Source: Unio delphinus (taxonomy: Eukaryota; Mollusca; Bivalvia; Unionida; Unionidae). From it: a DNA stretch of 64,000 bases. Below the pieces are notes generated by a model that was not told the DNA's origin, did not search any database, and saw nothing but the letters and a program-made list of their open reading frames with translations. Shown in pieces: positions 7,711 through 20,137 of the stretch. Where the stretch lies: contig JAQISU010000193.1 of assembly GCA_029339505.1 (NCBI GenBank), forward strand, positions 2,015,501 to 2,079,500, in the 5' to 3' direction. Each line of letters opens with the position of its first letter. Position 1 is the stretch's first letter. Made by a program: the position numbers and the translations under genes.

Positions 7711-7861
7711 ATGGCGTCTTTTTTTTTACCCTTGAGGAAGGCTCCGTTTGACAAACAGAGCTCTAAAATTGTTAAGTCTCAGTTTGGCAAATGGAGACTT
7801 AGAATATTTTTGCTTAAAATATACCCCAATTAGAGAAAGTCTGTTCACCCACTCTGCTGCT
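7711..7861 (+). repeat. Right terminal inverted repeat of element A
   Basis: Begins with GGCGTCTTTTTTT and ends GTCTGTTCACCCACTCTGCTGCT-like sequence at 7861, matching the inner border and outer tip of element B's right TIR (47333-47565). The 5'-AG...CT-3' termini fit Maverick/Polinton ends. The partner repeat should lie left of the window. Nothing coding is seen between 7677 and 7861. Confidence 0.75.
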
Positions 7862-8300
7862 TATTGAAAGAGAAACTTGTCTCTAATAAAGATACTGAGA
7901 TCAATCTTCTTGATTATGTTTCCGATTTTAGATACAACAAGCAAAGGCTTGTGAGGTCGCAAGAGCAAATCTGCACTCTGCTCAATCTAAAATGAAATCA
8001 AGATATGATAAAAATTGAAGGAAAGGCGTTTTCAGCCTGGTGATAGAGTGCTGGCTCTCTTGCCAATGTCACAAAATCCTCTTCAGGCCAAATATTATGG
8101 TCCCGACACAGTTGATTGGAAAATTAATGATATAAATTACATCATAAATACTCCTGGGAGGCGCAAACAAAAACATCTCTGCCATAAAAAACGTACTAAA
8201 AGAGTATATTGAAAGAGATAGCCATGTTAAACCTGTAATTGATTTAGATATACCTGTCCCACTCAGTGAAGGAATATCATCAGATTCTACTGATATTGAA
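7862..8300 (+). pseudogene. Integrase C-terminal domain remnant (copy 1)
   Basis: Starts abruptly inside the region after the integrase core (LLDYVSD-like), with a frameshift, then a readable block at 8015-8212 containing FQPGDRVLALLPM and KYYGPDTVDWKI, the GPY/F-type C-terminal domain of Ty3/gypsy integrases, followed by a His-Lys rich stretch. Several frame changes and a stop near 8210 break it. It flows without any LTR or terminator into the reverse transcriptase region, evidence that one polyprotein carried integrase before RT. Confidence 0.7.
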
Positions 8301-9200
8301 ATGACAAATCTTTGTAAATCAGAAATTATGAAAGATCTAGCCCAGAAACTTTCAGATTTGCAAGTGCAAGAAAAACATGAACTGAAACAGTTATTATTTG
8401 AATATGAGCACTTATTTCTAGATGTTCCTACAAGGACAAACAAAATTTTTTATGACGTTGAAATTGTAAATTCCAAACCTGTCAAACAATATCCATACAG
8501 AATGAATCCACTCAAACAGGAATACTTTAAAAAGGTAATTCAATATTTGCTGGAGAATGACTTTTGTCGAGCCCAGTAAAAGTGATTGGAGTTCACCATG
8601 CATACTTGTTCCAAAACCAGATAAAACTTTCCGTATGTGCACTGATTATAGGAAGGTAAACAGTGTGACAAAAAGAGATTCATTCCCATTACCAAGAATT
8701 GACAATTGTATTGATAAAATCGGGAATGCCAAGTATGTCACCAAATTTGACCTTCTGAAAGGATTTTGGAAGATTCCACTAATGGAAAGAGCAAAGGAAA
8801 TTTCGGCATTTGTGACTCCAGATGGACTTTACCAATATAAACTATTGACGTTCGGGATGAAAGAGTCAACAAGTTCATTTCAACATCTCATGAATATGAT
8901 CACGTCTGGTCTAGAAAATTTTGATGCCTATATAGATGACGACATCATCTACAACGACACCTGGATAGAACATCCAGCAACAATTCGAAATATTTTTGAC
9001 AGACTCACTGATGCATGTTTGACAGTTAATTTATCTAAAAGTGAGTTCTTCCGTGCTAGTGTGACTTTCTTATGACATTTTGTGGGACATGGACAAGTTA
9101 AACCAATATATGCTAAGGTTGAGGCTATTTCTAAATTCCCTGTGCATGAAAATAGAAGCAACTGATGCGATTTTTAGATATGGCCGGATGCTATCGGAAA
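8301..9200 (+). pseudogene. Ty3/gypsy reverse transcriptase remnant (copy 1)
   Basis: Two overlapping frames (8301-8579 and 8557-9075) give an almost complete RT: the N-terminal KQYPYRMNPLKQ block, then SSPCILVPKPDKTFRMCTDY, the PLPRIDNCIDKIG region, FDLLKGFWKIPL, a YQYKLLTFGM block, and the catalytic AYIDDDII at about 8926-8949. A frameshift near 8570 joins the first two pieces, and a stop follows at 9073-9075 in what would be the thumb. RT copies the element's RNA into DNA; this copy cannot be functional. Confidence 0.85.
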
Positions 9201-9730
9201 TTTTATTCCAATTTTTCTATACTTGCTGAACCCTGACAAATTTATTAAAGAAGAAGAACAAGTTCTTTTGGACTGAAAAATGTCAGGAGTCTTTTGACAA
9301 GTTAAAAGCAATACTTGAAACATGACCAGTTCTTGCAGCTCCAAATATCAGTCAGTCTTTCAAATTATCTGTCGATGCAAGCGATGTTGATGTTGGAGCA
9401 GTTTTATTTCAAGAAGACAAAACTGGTATTTAACATCCAGTGTGCTATTTTTCAAAGAAATTAAATAAACACCAGAGAAATTATTCAACTATCGAGAAGG
9501 AATGTTTGGCACTGATTTTGGCTTTACAACATTTTGAAGTTTATCTTAATTCAGCTCCTTCTTCGATTATTGTTTTTAGTAACCACAACCCGATTACTTT
9601 CATTGGCAAGATGAAAAATAAAAATCAACGATTACTAAGGTGGAATTTGTTATTGCAGGAATATAATCTTTACATCCGGCACATCAAGGGAAAAGATGAT
9701 TTAATAGCAGACGCTCTTTCCCGTGTATAA
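9201..9730 (+). pseudogene. RNase H remnant (copy 1)
   Basis: After broken segments (9230-9440, stops near 9322 and 9432), the frame at 9440-9730 shows the RNase H-like part typical of Ty3/gypsy: CYFSKKLNKHQRNYSTIEKE, LALILALQHFEVYL, then the LLRWNLLLQEY and HIKGKDDLIADALSRV end motif. The ADALSR motif closes the pol polyprotein, so no integrase follows, which confirms the unusual domain order. Confidence 0.85.
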
Positions 9731-9839
9731 AAATATATTATATCATATACACTGTGTAATTTATACGAGTTCTTTTAAACTCAGGTGTAAATTGGTTTGT
9801 GGTAAAAAGAAAGTTTAATCATATAAACCTTTCCTTTTC

Positions 9840-9854
9840 TTTTATGGGGTAAGG
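9840..9854 (+). promoter_or_regulatory. Putative polypurine tract
   Basis: ATGGGGTAAGG lies directly before the TGTTACG start of the 3' LTR. It is short but correctly placed as plus-strand primer, and it is conserved in copy 2 (about 15790-15800). Confidence 0.45.
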
Positions 9855-10560
9855 TGTTACGTATATTTGATTTAAGTCATTTATTTTTTTAATTGTTTGT
9901 TTATCAGATTCGATTTGACATTTTAATCTTTAAAAATGATTGGTTGATTCCATGGACATTATCGAGCTTTGTTATAAACATCTTTCTATTTTTAGTTGGG
10001 TCATACGGTGTGTACGAGATTTTTTGAACGTAAATTAGTTCTAAAAGATTCTAGAAGATCATGTGACCCCCTCCTTGTTTACGTAAAAACAGGTATATAA
10101 ATTATGTTTTGGAGCGAACTATTTAGTAGACGTTGGGATGTTAGAATATTACGTTGTGTCGTTTTGAGTTATTTTAAATTACCTTGTTTTGGAAATTATT
10201 TCAATTCCTTTGGATCAAGAGGATTTATTTTGTTATTTATCTGAAAAATAATTGTGCTCATTGAATTTCATAAGACCAGAACTGACTTCATCACGTGACA
10301 TCGTCTTCCATCTTGGATGCTTCACCAAGATTCGAACTTGAAATTATTAGGACATTTTATTACCAGGACGTTTGCAATTTCACTAGTGGTTAATATTTTG
10401 AATTATTTTTGGATTAATTTTGGAATTGATTCTTAAAACCGTCAGTTTTTTTTATTCTCTTGAAAATATTTGTGCTAAATAAAATGTTTATTAAGTTTTT
10501 ACACGCTTGTTATTTTCACTCTTTCTATGTTACTGTTTATTCAATCATAACCACGTAACA
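9855..10560 (+). repeat. 3' LTR, copy 1 (706 bp)
   Basis: Starts TGTTACGT and ends ACGTAACA, the TG...CA inverted ends of an LTR. It matches 15801-16508 and 52868-53694. It contains TATATAAATTATGTTTTGGAGC near 10094, a likely TATA box and RNA start region, and AATAAAATG near 10478, a likely poly(A) signal. Relative to the third copy an internal segment of roughly 110-120 bp is missing. Confidence 0.9.
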
Positions 10561-13500
10561 ATTGATAAACGTTAATAACACTCAATTAATAGATTGCAAA
10601 TGTTGATGTTCGGACAGCTGTGTGGATGCGAAGCTTTTGATCCTCACTCTGCATGGAAACTGAGTCAGTTAAATTGACAAATTGAATGCAGCTATATCCA
10701 GGTTGTCGCTTTTTTTGTGGGCCAATGCATGAATTTGATTTGAACTTAATATTTAAACAAGCTCATCCACATAATATTCAATTGTTGAACGCGTTCATAT
10801 CAGGCACTGTCTAGACGACTAACCATAATATCGCCGACCCATGGAACCCCTTCTAAGATAAACCCGGGTCATTCGTCAGTCCCATCACGTTTGTCTGCGA
10901 GCACGCGCATATGTCTACCATAAAGATGATCGGTCACTCAAGAACAAATGTTAGAGAACACCAACAGCCCAGATCTTATCAAATGTAGAACTGATTCACG
11001 ATATAAAGACCGTCACAATACATGCCAGCTGTGAGATATATACCGCATGATCATCACTAGTGCGATAAATGCTAATGGACAGAAGTGAGGCTCTTTATTG
11101 CATCCACCTATTACAACATCTGGAGTTATTGACAGTGGGTGGAGGCTGATCAGATGTTTGGCGCCATTGCCTTGGCCTGGATATACGCTGACTTTTAATG
11201 TCTTGAGAAAACATACTTTGAGTCAGAGTTTGACATATCGTCACTCAACCAGGTTTTCCAGACCAATTAAATATTGCAGCGCACGACTAGGCTGGATTTC
11301 ACAATGCTGGATGTGATTAACCTAACTTGGTGGATGAACCCATTGCGAGAAAGGTCATCCAGGATGCCCCTTTGTTGATGCGAATCTACAAGCGTTGACG
11401 GAATAGATGCCCAAGCGACCAGCGTCCACCAAGAGTGGATTCTTCGACTAAAGGTGATAGTGTCACTGCATTGGTCATCAAGTTCCGTATGGTAGTTAGA
11501 TATGTTTAAGACTGATGAAAATTCCTTGGCCAGCGTGACATATGATAGCTCGATAAGTCATCTTTGTGATGTGTAATAAACTGTCTATTTTCCTTTTACG
11601 GGAAAGATTCAAGGTCATACAGAATAGAAATAAAACATATATCCGAATGTTCTTTTCCTTTAGCGGAATTGCCGTTGAGTGGTTTGATGGATATCGCTAA
11701 ATTGTATAACGCTTGTATCATGGAACTTTTTTTCTCTTTCTGACTGCTGTAGTATAGCTCAGGACGTAATTGAAAATGGATGTGCGTTTGGAAAGTCTCA
11801 CGTATTGTTGAGGTGTGCATTCCTGGCTATTCATTGGTATAAATTCTATATTTCCTACTCCAATAACACACTGTCATCCTCAGTTTATAAACTTTTGTCG
11901 TTATAAACGAAACTCACCCTTTAAATAGTTATATTAAAATTCTTACATCAGTGATCCAGTTCAGCGAGGCCGGTATAGATGAAACAATTGATGCGGTATA
12001 CTTTATTAAGTGGAGAGATAAAGCGTTTTCCCCAAGGTATATATGTTAATCCAATACAGGCAGACGTTCCGTGTAGTAGGATTAGAGGGGCAATTGCATA
12101 TTCACTTGTTTGTGGGTGGACTTTGCATTCACTTTAATAACCTTTGACATACCTCTGCGTAAACTCTCTAGACGATAGATGCACATCGAGATCAGTGAGC
12201 ATATGTATCTTGTATTGTTAGCAAGGTCAACCAGCTCATTTAATAGGTGATACCTGAGTTGGAGGTCTGCGTTATTCTAACGTTTTCAAAGGCATTCGCC
12301 GGAAGGTGCATTTCGAGATAATGCCACATTTTCTCCATGTCAATGGTTTTCCCAGGTAAGTCGATTCACTTTTTCATCCAAGGCAGTTCCTTAAAACGTG
12401 ACTCGGGAGTGGGCAAATCATTATTTAGTGGGGAAAACTGGACAGGATTGTTAATTTTAGTATATAGGCTAAATCAACCTTACGGCTCAGGCAAATGCAA
12501 TGGGCAGATTCCCCTGCCACATAAATTACGTCCTTTGGTATCCCGTCTATTTTATTTATGTGCTCAATACGATAGTGCGGATAGCAAGAGTATCCATTGT
12601 TCAGTATGCTGATACGGATATACAACATTTGCCAAATCGTGATCAATATACAGACGATGATACAAAACTCTTTCCAATCTATTTAGTTGCAACGCGATTC
12701 ATAAAAGAAACTTACAGCCCTCTATGAACTGGAGCTTAGATAATATGAAACTCATGACATAATCAATGTTCCTAGGTATGTTGCTTAGGGTGTCATTGGA
12801 TCTGACAATTGTTTGGTGTGAAAAGGGCAATATTTTTCCAAGCTTAAATATCAATTAAAGATCGTAAAAACCATAAACGTTGCTGCCATAAAATATATGC
12901 TCAACGAAAAGATGTTAAATGAACCTTAACGTTGTTTAATTGCAATTATATTCCATTCATTCTTATTCATAAGCTTGAACAGGTTTCTTGTTTCATTACG
13001 GGTTAATTGGTCCTCGTTCCTGGTTATTTATTTTGATATTCTCAAAGAAGTACACACATCCGTATATACATATAATTTAGTTATATTGATCTGTTTTGAT
13101 TTATTTAACCGAATGTATATCTATATATACTCGTTTGTGTAGGATTGTGCTTTATAGGTTCGCATGCATTTCGGAGTACTTTGGTACATATGCATGCATG
13201 TATATATGTATCTATATATGCGTGTTTATATATACATGGATGGATGTAAATTGAATGACGGCTTCATTTATTTTTCTTCTGTTGTGTTGTTATTCAGCTA
13301 ATGCTGAATGTGTCAGGTTTCCATGTAAATAATACTTACAGCAAATCAGTAGGGGAGTCGACATTGCTTCGCTTGAAAGAACAAAAATATATTTTTAAAA
13401 ATCATATATTGGCAACAATTATTTGAGACAAACAAACTAACCATTACATTGCGTAACGTATCCCTCAAAAGCCTTTTTATCTGTCACCTAATTTCACACC

Positions 13501-13676
13501 TACTGTTTAAGAGCATCAACTGAAACACATAAGCAGACAGATGATATGGGATGACATATATAATAAAATATTTCCACTTGACCTGATACCCTAGACCGAA
13601 ACAATAAAAACGGACGCATTATAATTACAGGCGAAGTATCGTCTTGTTGGTCCATAGGGTATAATATTACCTCAGA
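10561..13676 (+). repeat. Flank block X, copy 1 (non-coding)
   Basis: About 3.1 kb of non-coding DNA that recurs after the LTRs at 16509-19740 and 53695-56820 with the same order and clearly high similarity. Only short frames occur and none resembles a known domain. The block stops at about 13676, after ATAATATTACC, where copies 2 and 3 continue into other shared sequence; here gypsy integrase sequence begins instead. That marks a duplication breakpoint. Confidence 0.85.
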
Positions 13677-14277
13677 CTTTGAAAAATATGATCCGATCAT
13701 ATTGTTTTGATACGAATAAAAATTGGGATGAATGCATTCATTTACTATTGTTTGCTGTTAGAGAATGAGTTCAAGAATCGTTAGGCTTCAGTCCCTTTCA
13801 ACTGGTTTTTGGACACACTGTGCGTGATTATTGAAGTTATTGAAAGAGAACCTTGTCTCTAATGAAGATACTGAGATGAATCTTCTTGATTATGTTTCCG
13901 ATTTAAGATACAACAGGCAAAGGCTTGTGAGGTCGCAAGAGCACATCTGCACTCTGCTCAATCTAAAATGAAATCAAGATATGATAAAAATTGAAGGAAT
14001 GACGTTTTCAGCCTGGTGATAGAGTCCTGGCTCTCTTGCCAATGTCACAAAATCCTCTTCAGGCCAAATATTATGGTCCCGACACAGTTGATTGGAAAAT
14101 TAATGACTTAAATTACATCATTAATACTCCTGGGAGGTGGAAACAAAAACATCTCTGCCATATAAACATGCTAAAAGAGTATATTGAAAGAGATAGCCAT
14201 GTTAAACCTGTAATTGATTTAGATGTACCTGTCCCACTCAGTGAAGTAATATCATCAGATTCTACTGTTATTGAATG
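13677..14277 (+). pseudogene. Integrase C-terminal half remnant (copy 2)
   Basis: Near 13725-13820 short segments in shifted frames read as the end of an rve integrase core (NWDECIH, then GFSPFQLVFGHTVRD). The linker with LLDYVSD and the GPY/F-type domain follow (frame 14036-14276: LQAKYYGPDTVDWKI and LCHINMLKEY). At least two frameshifts and stops interrupt it. The frame ends immediately before the RT N-terminal block. Confidence 0.75.
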
Positions 14278-15210
14278 ACAAATCTTTGTAAATCAGAAAT
14301 TATGAAAGATCTAGACCATAAACTTTCACATTTGCAAGTGCAAGAAAAACATGAACTGAAACAGTTATAATTTGAATATAAGCACTTATTTCCAGATGTT
14401 TCTACAAGGACAAACAAAATTTTTCATGACGTTGAAATTGTAAATTCCAAACCTGTCAAACAATATCCATACAGGATGAATCCACTCAAACAGGAATACT
14501 TTAAACAGGAAATTCAATATTTGCTGGAGAATGACTTTTGTCGAGCCCAGTAAAAGTGATTGGAGGTCACCATTCATACTTGTTCCAAAACCAGATAAAA
14601 CTTTCCGTATGTGCACTGATTATAGGAAGGTGAACAGTGTGACAAAAAAGAGATTCATTCCCATTACCAAGAATTGACAATTGTATTGATAAAATCGGGA
14701 ATGCCAAGTATGTCACCAAATTTGACCTTCTGAAAGGATTTTGGCAGATTCCACTAACGGAAAGAGCAAAGGAAATCTCGGCATTTCTGACTCCAGATGG
14801 ACTTTACCAATATAAAGTATTGACGTTCGGGATGAAAGTGTCAACAAGTTCATTTCAACATGTCATGAATATGATCACCTCTGGTCTAGAAAATTGTGAT
14901 GCCTATATAGATGACGACATCATCTAAAAGACACCTGGATAGAACATCTAGCAACAATTCGAAATATTTTTGACAGACTCACTGATGCATGTTTGACAGT
15001 TAATTTATCTAAAAGTGAGTTCTGCCGTGCTATTGTGACTTTCTTAGGACATATTGTGGGACATGGACAAGTTAAACCAATAGATGCTAAGGTTGAGGCT
15101 ATTTCTAAATTCCCTGTGCCTGATAATAGAAAGCAACTGATGCGATTTTTAGATATGGCCCGATGCTATCGGAAATTTTATTCCAATTTTTCTATAATTG
15201 CAAAACCCTG
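14278..15210 (+). pseudogene. Ty3/gypsy reverse transcriptase remnant (copy 2)
   Basis: The same RT blocks as copy 1 but more damaged. The first ~250 bp carry a stop near 14367 and a frameshift near 14545. An extra A near 14640-14650 disrupts the conserved NSVTKRDS region. The catalytic box reads IDDDII followed by a stop near 14925. The frame at 14993-15211 (LSKSEFCRAIVTFLGHIVGHG) is the post-catalytic thumb region. Confidence 0.8.
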
Positions 15211-15724
15211 ACAAATTTATTAAAGAAGAAGAACAAGTTCTTTCGGAATGAAAAATGTCAGGAGGCTCTTGACAAGTTAAAAGCCATACTTGAAACAGCA
15301 CCAGTTCTTGCAGCTCCAAATATCAGTCAGTCTTTCAAATTGTCTGTCGATGCAAGTGATGTTGATGTTGGAGCAGTTTTATTTCAAGAAGACAAAAATG
15401 GTATTTAACATCCAGTGTGCTATTTTTCAAAGAAATTAAATAAACACCAGAGAAACAGTGCTTTTGGCTTTACAACATTTTGAAGTTTATCTTAAGTCAG
15501 CTCCTTCTTCGATTATTGTTTTTAGTAACCACAACCCGATTACTTTCATTGGCAAAATGAAAAATAAAAATCAAAGATTACTAAGGTGGAATTTGTTATT
15601 GGAGGAATATAATCTTTACATCCGACACATCAAGGGAAAAGATGATTTAATAGCAGACACTCTTTCCCGTGTACAAAAATATATTATATCATATACACCG
15701 TGTAATTTATACGAGTTATTTTAA
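15211..15724 (+). pseudogene. RNase H remnant (copy 2)
   Basis: The frame at 15163-15408 contains KFFRNEKCQEALDKLKAIL and SFKLSVDASDVDVGAVLFQE, the RNase H start with its catalytic Asp. A stop at 15406-15408 and a deletion around 15455 (the STIEKE region seen in copy 1 is lost) separate it from the C-terminal part at 15458-15724, which ends DDLIADTLSRV. Confidence 0.8.
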
Positions 15725-15800
15725 ACTCAGGTGTAAATTGGTTTGTGGTAAAAAGAAAGTTTTATTACATAAACCTTTCCTTTTCTTTTATGGGGTAAGG

Positions 15801-16508
15801 TGTTACGTATATTTGATTTAAATCATTTATTTTTTTAATTGTTTGTTTGTCGGATTCAACTATGACATTTTAAGCTTTAAAAATGATTGGTTGATTCCAT
15901 GGACATTATCGAGCTTTGTTATAAACATCTTTCTATTTTTAGTTGGGTCATACGGTGTGTACGAGATGTTTTGAACGTAAATTTGTTTCTAAAGATTCTA
16001 GAAGATCATGTGACCCCCTCCTTGTTTACGTATAATCAGGTATATAAATTATCTTTTGGAGCGAAATATTTAGTAGAAGTTGGGATGTTAGAATATTACG
16101 TTGTGTCGTTTTGAGTTATTTTAAATTACCTTGTATTGGAAATTATTTCAAATCCTTTGGATCAAGAGGATTTTTTTTTGTTATTTATCTGAAAAATAAT
16201 TGTGCTCATTGAATTTCATAAGACCAGAACTGACTTCATCACGTGACATCGTCTTCCATCTTGGATGCTTCACCATGATTCGAACTTGAAATTATTAGGA
16301 CATTTTATTACCAGGACTTTTGCAATTTCACACGTGGTTAATATTTTGAATAATTTTTGCTTTAATTTTGGAATTGATTCTTAAAACCGTTAGTTTTTTT
16401 TCTTCTCGGGAAAATATTTGTGCTAAATAAAATGTTTATTAAGTTTTTACAAGCTTGTTATTTTCACTCTTTCTATGTTACTGTTTATTCAATTCTAAGC
16501 ACGTAACA
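15801..16508 (+). repeat. 3' LTR, copy 2 (708 bp)
   Basis: TGTTACGT...ACGTAACA ends. Colinear with copy 1 (9855-10560) over its whole length with scattered substitutions. The same TATA-like (near 16040) and AATAAA-like (near 16427) signals are present. It is followed by ATTG, the presumed decayed form of the ATGG target duplication seen at the solo LTR. Confidence 0.9.
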
Positions 16509-19020
16509 ATTGATATACGTTGATAACACTCAATTGAAAGATTTAAAATGTTGATGTTCGGACAGCTGTGTGGATGCAAGGCTTTTGATCCTCACCCTGC
16601 ATGGAAAATGAGTCAGTTAAATTGACAAATTGAATGCAGCTATATCCAGGTTGTCGCCTTTTATGTGGGCCAATGCATGCATTTGATTTGAACTTAATAA
16701 TTAAACAAGCTCATCCACATAATATTCAATTGTTGAACGCGTTCATATCAGGCACTATCTAGACGACAAACCATCATATCGCCGACCCATGGAACCCCTT
16801 CTAAGATAAACCCGGGTCATTCGTCAGTCCCATCACGTTTGTCTGCGAGCACGCGCATATGTCTACCATAAAGATGATCGGTCACTCAAGAACAAATATT
16901 AGACGACACCAACAGCCCAGATCGTATCAAATGTAGACCTGATTCACGATATAAAGACCGTCACAATACATGCCAGCTGTGAGATATATACCGCATGATC
17001 ATCACTAGTGCGATAAATGCTAATGGACAGAAGCGAGGCTCTTTATTGCATCCGCCTATTACAACATCTGGAGTTATTGACAGTGGGTGGTTGCTGATCA
17101 CATGTTTGGCGCCATTTCCTTGGCCTGGATATACGCTGAATTTTAATGTCTTGAGAAAACATACTTTGTGTCAGAGTTTGACATATCGTCAATCAACGAG
17201 GTTTTCCTGACTAATTAAATATTACATCGCACGACTAGGCTGGATTTCACAATGCTGGATGTCATTAACCTAACTTGGTGGATGAACCCATAGCGAGAAA
17301 GGTCACCCAGGATGCCCCTTTGTTGATGCGAATCTACAAGCGTTAACCGAATACGTGCCCAAGCAACCAGCGTCCACCAAGAGTGGATTCTTCGACTAAA
17401 GGTGATAGTGTCACTCCACTGGTCATCAAGTTCCGTATGGTAGTTAGATATGTTTAAGACTGATGAAAATTCCTTGGGCAGCGTGACATATAATAGCTCG
17501 ATAAGTCATCTTTGTGAAGTGTAATAAACTAACTATTTTCTTTTTACGGGAAAGATTCAAGGTCATACAGAATAGAAATAAAACATATATCCGAATGCTC
17601 TTTTCCTTTAGCGGAATGGCCGTCGAGTGATTTGATTGATATCGCTAAATTGTATAACGCTTGTATCATGGAACTTTTTTCTCTTTTTGACTGCTGTAGT
17701 ATAGTTCAGGCCATAATTGAAAATGGATGTACGTTTGGAAAGTCTCACGTATTGTTGAAGTGTGCATTCCAGGTTATTCATTGGTATAAATTCTATATTT
17801 CCTACTCCAACAACACACTGTCATCCTCAGTTTATAAACGTTTGTCGTTATAAACGAAACTCACCTTTTAAATAGTTATATTAAAATTCTTTCATCAGTG
17901 ATCCTGTTCAGCGAGGCCGGTATAGATGAAACAATTGATGCGGTATACTTTATTAAGTGGAGAGATAAAGTGTTTTCCCCAAGGTATATATGTTAATCCA
18001 ATACAGGCAGACGTTCCGTGTAGTAGGATTAGAGGGGCAATTGCATATTCACTTGTTTGTGGGTGGACTTTGCATTCACTTTAATAACCTTTGACATACC
18101 TCTGCGTAAACTCTCTAGACGAAAGATGCCCATCGAGGTCAGTGAGCATATGTATCTTGTATTGTTAGCAAGGTCAACCAGCTCATTTAATAGGTGATAC
18201 CTGAGTTGGAGGTCTGCGTTACTCTAACGTTTTCAAAGGCATTCGCCGGAAGGTGCATTTCGAGATAATGCCACATTTTCTCCATGTCAATGGTATTCCC
18301 AGGTAAGTCGATTCACTTTTTCATCCAAGGCAGTTTCTTAAAACTTGACTCGGGAGTGGGCAAATCATTATTTAGGGGGAAAACTGGACAAGATTGTTAA
18401 TTTTAGTATATAGGCTAAATCAGCCTTACGGCGCAGGCAAATGCAATGGGCAGATTCCCCTGCCACATAAATTACGTCCCTGGGTATCCCGTCTATTTTA
18501 TTAATGTGCTCAATATGATAGTGCGGATAGCAAGAGTATCCATTGTTCAGTATGCTGATACGGATATACAACATTTGCCAAATCGTGATCAATATACAGA
18601 CGATGATACAAACCTCTTTCCAATCTATTTAGTTGCAACGCGATTCATAAAAGAAACATACAGCTCTATATGAACTGAAGATTAGATAATATGAAACTCA
18701 TGACATAATCAATGTTCCTAGGTATGTTGCTTAGGGTGTCATTGGATCTGACGATGGTTTGGTGTGAAAAGGGCAATATTTTTGGAAGCTTAAATATCAA
18801 TTAAAGATCGAAAAAACAATAAACGTTGCTGCCATAAAATATGTGCTCAACGAAAATATGTTAAATGAACCTTAACGTTGTTTAATTGCAATTATATTCC
18901 ATTGATTCTTATTCATAAGCTTGAACAGTTTTCTTGGTTCATTACGGGTTAATTGGTCTTAGTTCCTGGCGATTTATTTTGATATTCTCAAAGAAGTACA
19001 CACATCCGTATATCTATCAA

Positions 19021-19054
<34 letters not shown>

Positions 19055-19055
19055 C

Positions 19056-19145
<90 letters not shown>
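19021..19145. repeat. (TC)n followed by (TA)n microsatellite
   Basis: An almost pure TC run 19021-19108 followed by TA 19109-19145. Copy Q has the same compound repeat at 56178-56233 but much shorter, showing expansion after duplication. Confidence 0.95.
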
Positions 19146-19150
<5 letters not shown>

Positions 19151-20026
19151 AGGTTATATTGATCTGTTTTGATTTATTTAACCGAATGTATATCTATATA
19201 TACTCGTTTGTGTAGGGTTGTGCTTTATAGGTTCGCATGCATTTCGGAGTACTTTGGTACATATGCATGCATGTATATATGTATCTATATATGCGTGTGT
19301 ATATATAGATGGATGGATGTAAATTGAATGACGGCTTCATTTATTTTTCTTCTGTTGTGTTGTTATTCAGCTAATGCTTAATGTGTCAGGTTTCCATGTA
19401 AATAATACTTACAGCAAATCAGTAGGGGAGTCGACATTGCTTCGCTTGAAAGAACAAAAATATATTTTTAAAAATCAAATATTGGCAACAATTATTGAAG
19501 ACAGACAACCTAACCATTACATAGCGTAACGTATCCCTCAAAAGCCTTTTTATCTGTCACCTCATTTCACACCTACTGTTTAAGAGCATCAACTGAAACA
19601 CATAAGCAGGCAGATGATATAGGATGACATATATAATAAAATATTTCCACTTGACCTGATATGCTAGACCGAAACAATAAAAACGGACGCATTTAATTAC
19701 AGGCGAAGTATCGTCTTGTTGGTCCATAGGTTATAATATTAACATACGATATACTGCCTGTACGCGTCTAAAGCATACACGAAACAAAATATTAATTTCT
19801 TAAAGCTTCGTTTATTTTTAATCAAATTCATTCACTCCTCTTTGTATATATTGCTCCCGAAATTGATATTAGTATCCTTCTGCTGACCTAGTCTCAATTC
19901 AGATATTCGTCTGAGCACAGATAACAAGGAATTTACCAAGGAAATGTCACTAAAATCAGATTTCTCTTTCAAATCCATGGTATTCAACATTATGTTTGGA
20001 GTAAGACAATATCAAATATAAATTAC

Positions 20027-20137
<111 letters not shown>

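Larger units (their letters stand above)
1..7861. mobile_element. Maverick/Polinton-like element A (5' part outside window)
   Basis: A virus-like DNA transposon defined by co-occurrence of a family-B DNA polymerase, SF1 helicase, retrovirus-like integrase, PLA2-like protein and A32-type packaging ATPase, closed on the right by a terminal repeat ending CTGCTGCT at 7861. Gene order is colinear with element B (33258-47565) read in reverse. The capsid, protease and core genes that B carries beyond its small 127-codon gene should therefore lie to the left of base 1. The right end abuts interior sequence of a gypsy integrase at 7862, which suggests insertion into that retroelement. Most genes in view are open; the visible lesions are an in-frame stop at 4146-4148 and a frame change at an A9 run (6841-6849). 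Confidence 0.85.
7862..10560 (+). mobile_element. Gmr1-like Ty3/gypsy LTR retrotransposon, copy 1 (3' part, decayed)
   Basis: Integrase C-terminal part, then reverse transcriptase, RNase H and a 3' LTR, all on the plus strand and all with stops or frameshifts. The integrase lies before reverse transcriptase, which is the Gmr1-like (Ty1/copia-like) order rather than the usual Ty3/gypsy order. The 5' side is cut off exactly where element A's TIR ends. Copy 2 (13677-16508) continues about 160 bp further 5', so the left part of this copy may lie beyond element A. Confidence 0.8.
13677..16508 (+). mobile_element. Gmr1-like Ty3/gypsy LTR retrotransposon, copy 2 (3' part, decayed)
   Basis: A second copy of the same element arranged head-to-tail with copy 1, with LTR starts 5946 bp apart. 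It extends about 160 bp further 5' into the integrase core than copy 1. It ends in an LTR at 15801-16508 and continues into flank block X. Its 5' half, 5' LTR and primer-binding site are absent. Confidence 0.8.

Noticed and set aside
18934..19152. Protein of Ser-Leu and Tyr-Ile runs
   Set aside because: A translation of the (TC)n and (TA)n repeats. Similar artefacts occur at 56883-57083, 57701-57994, 50857-51219 and 28032-28414.
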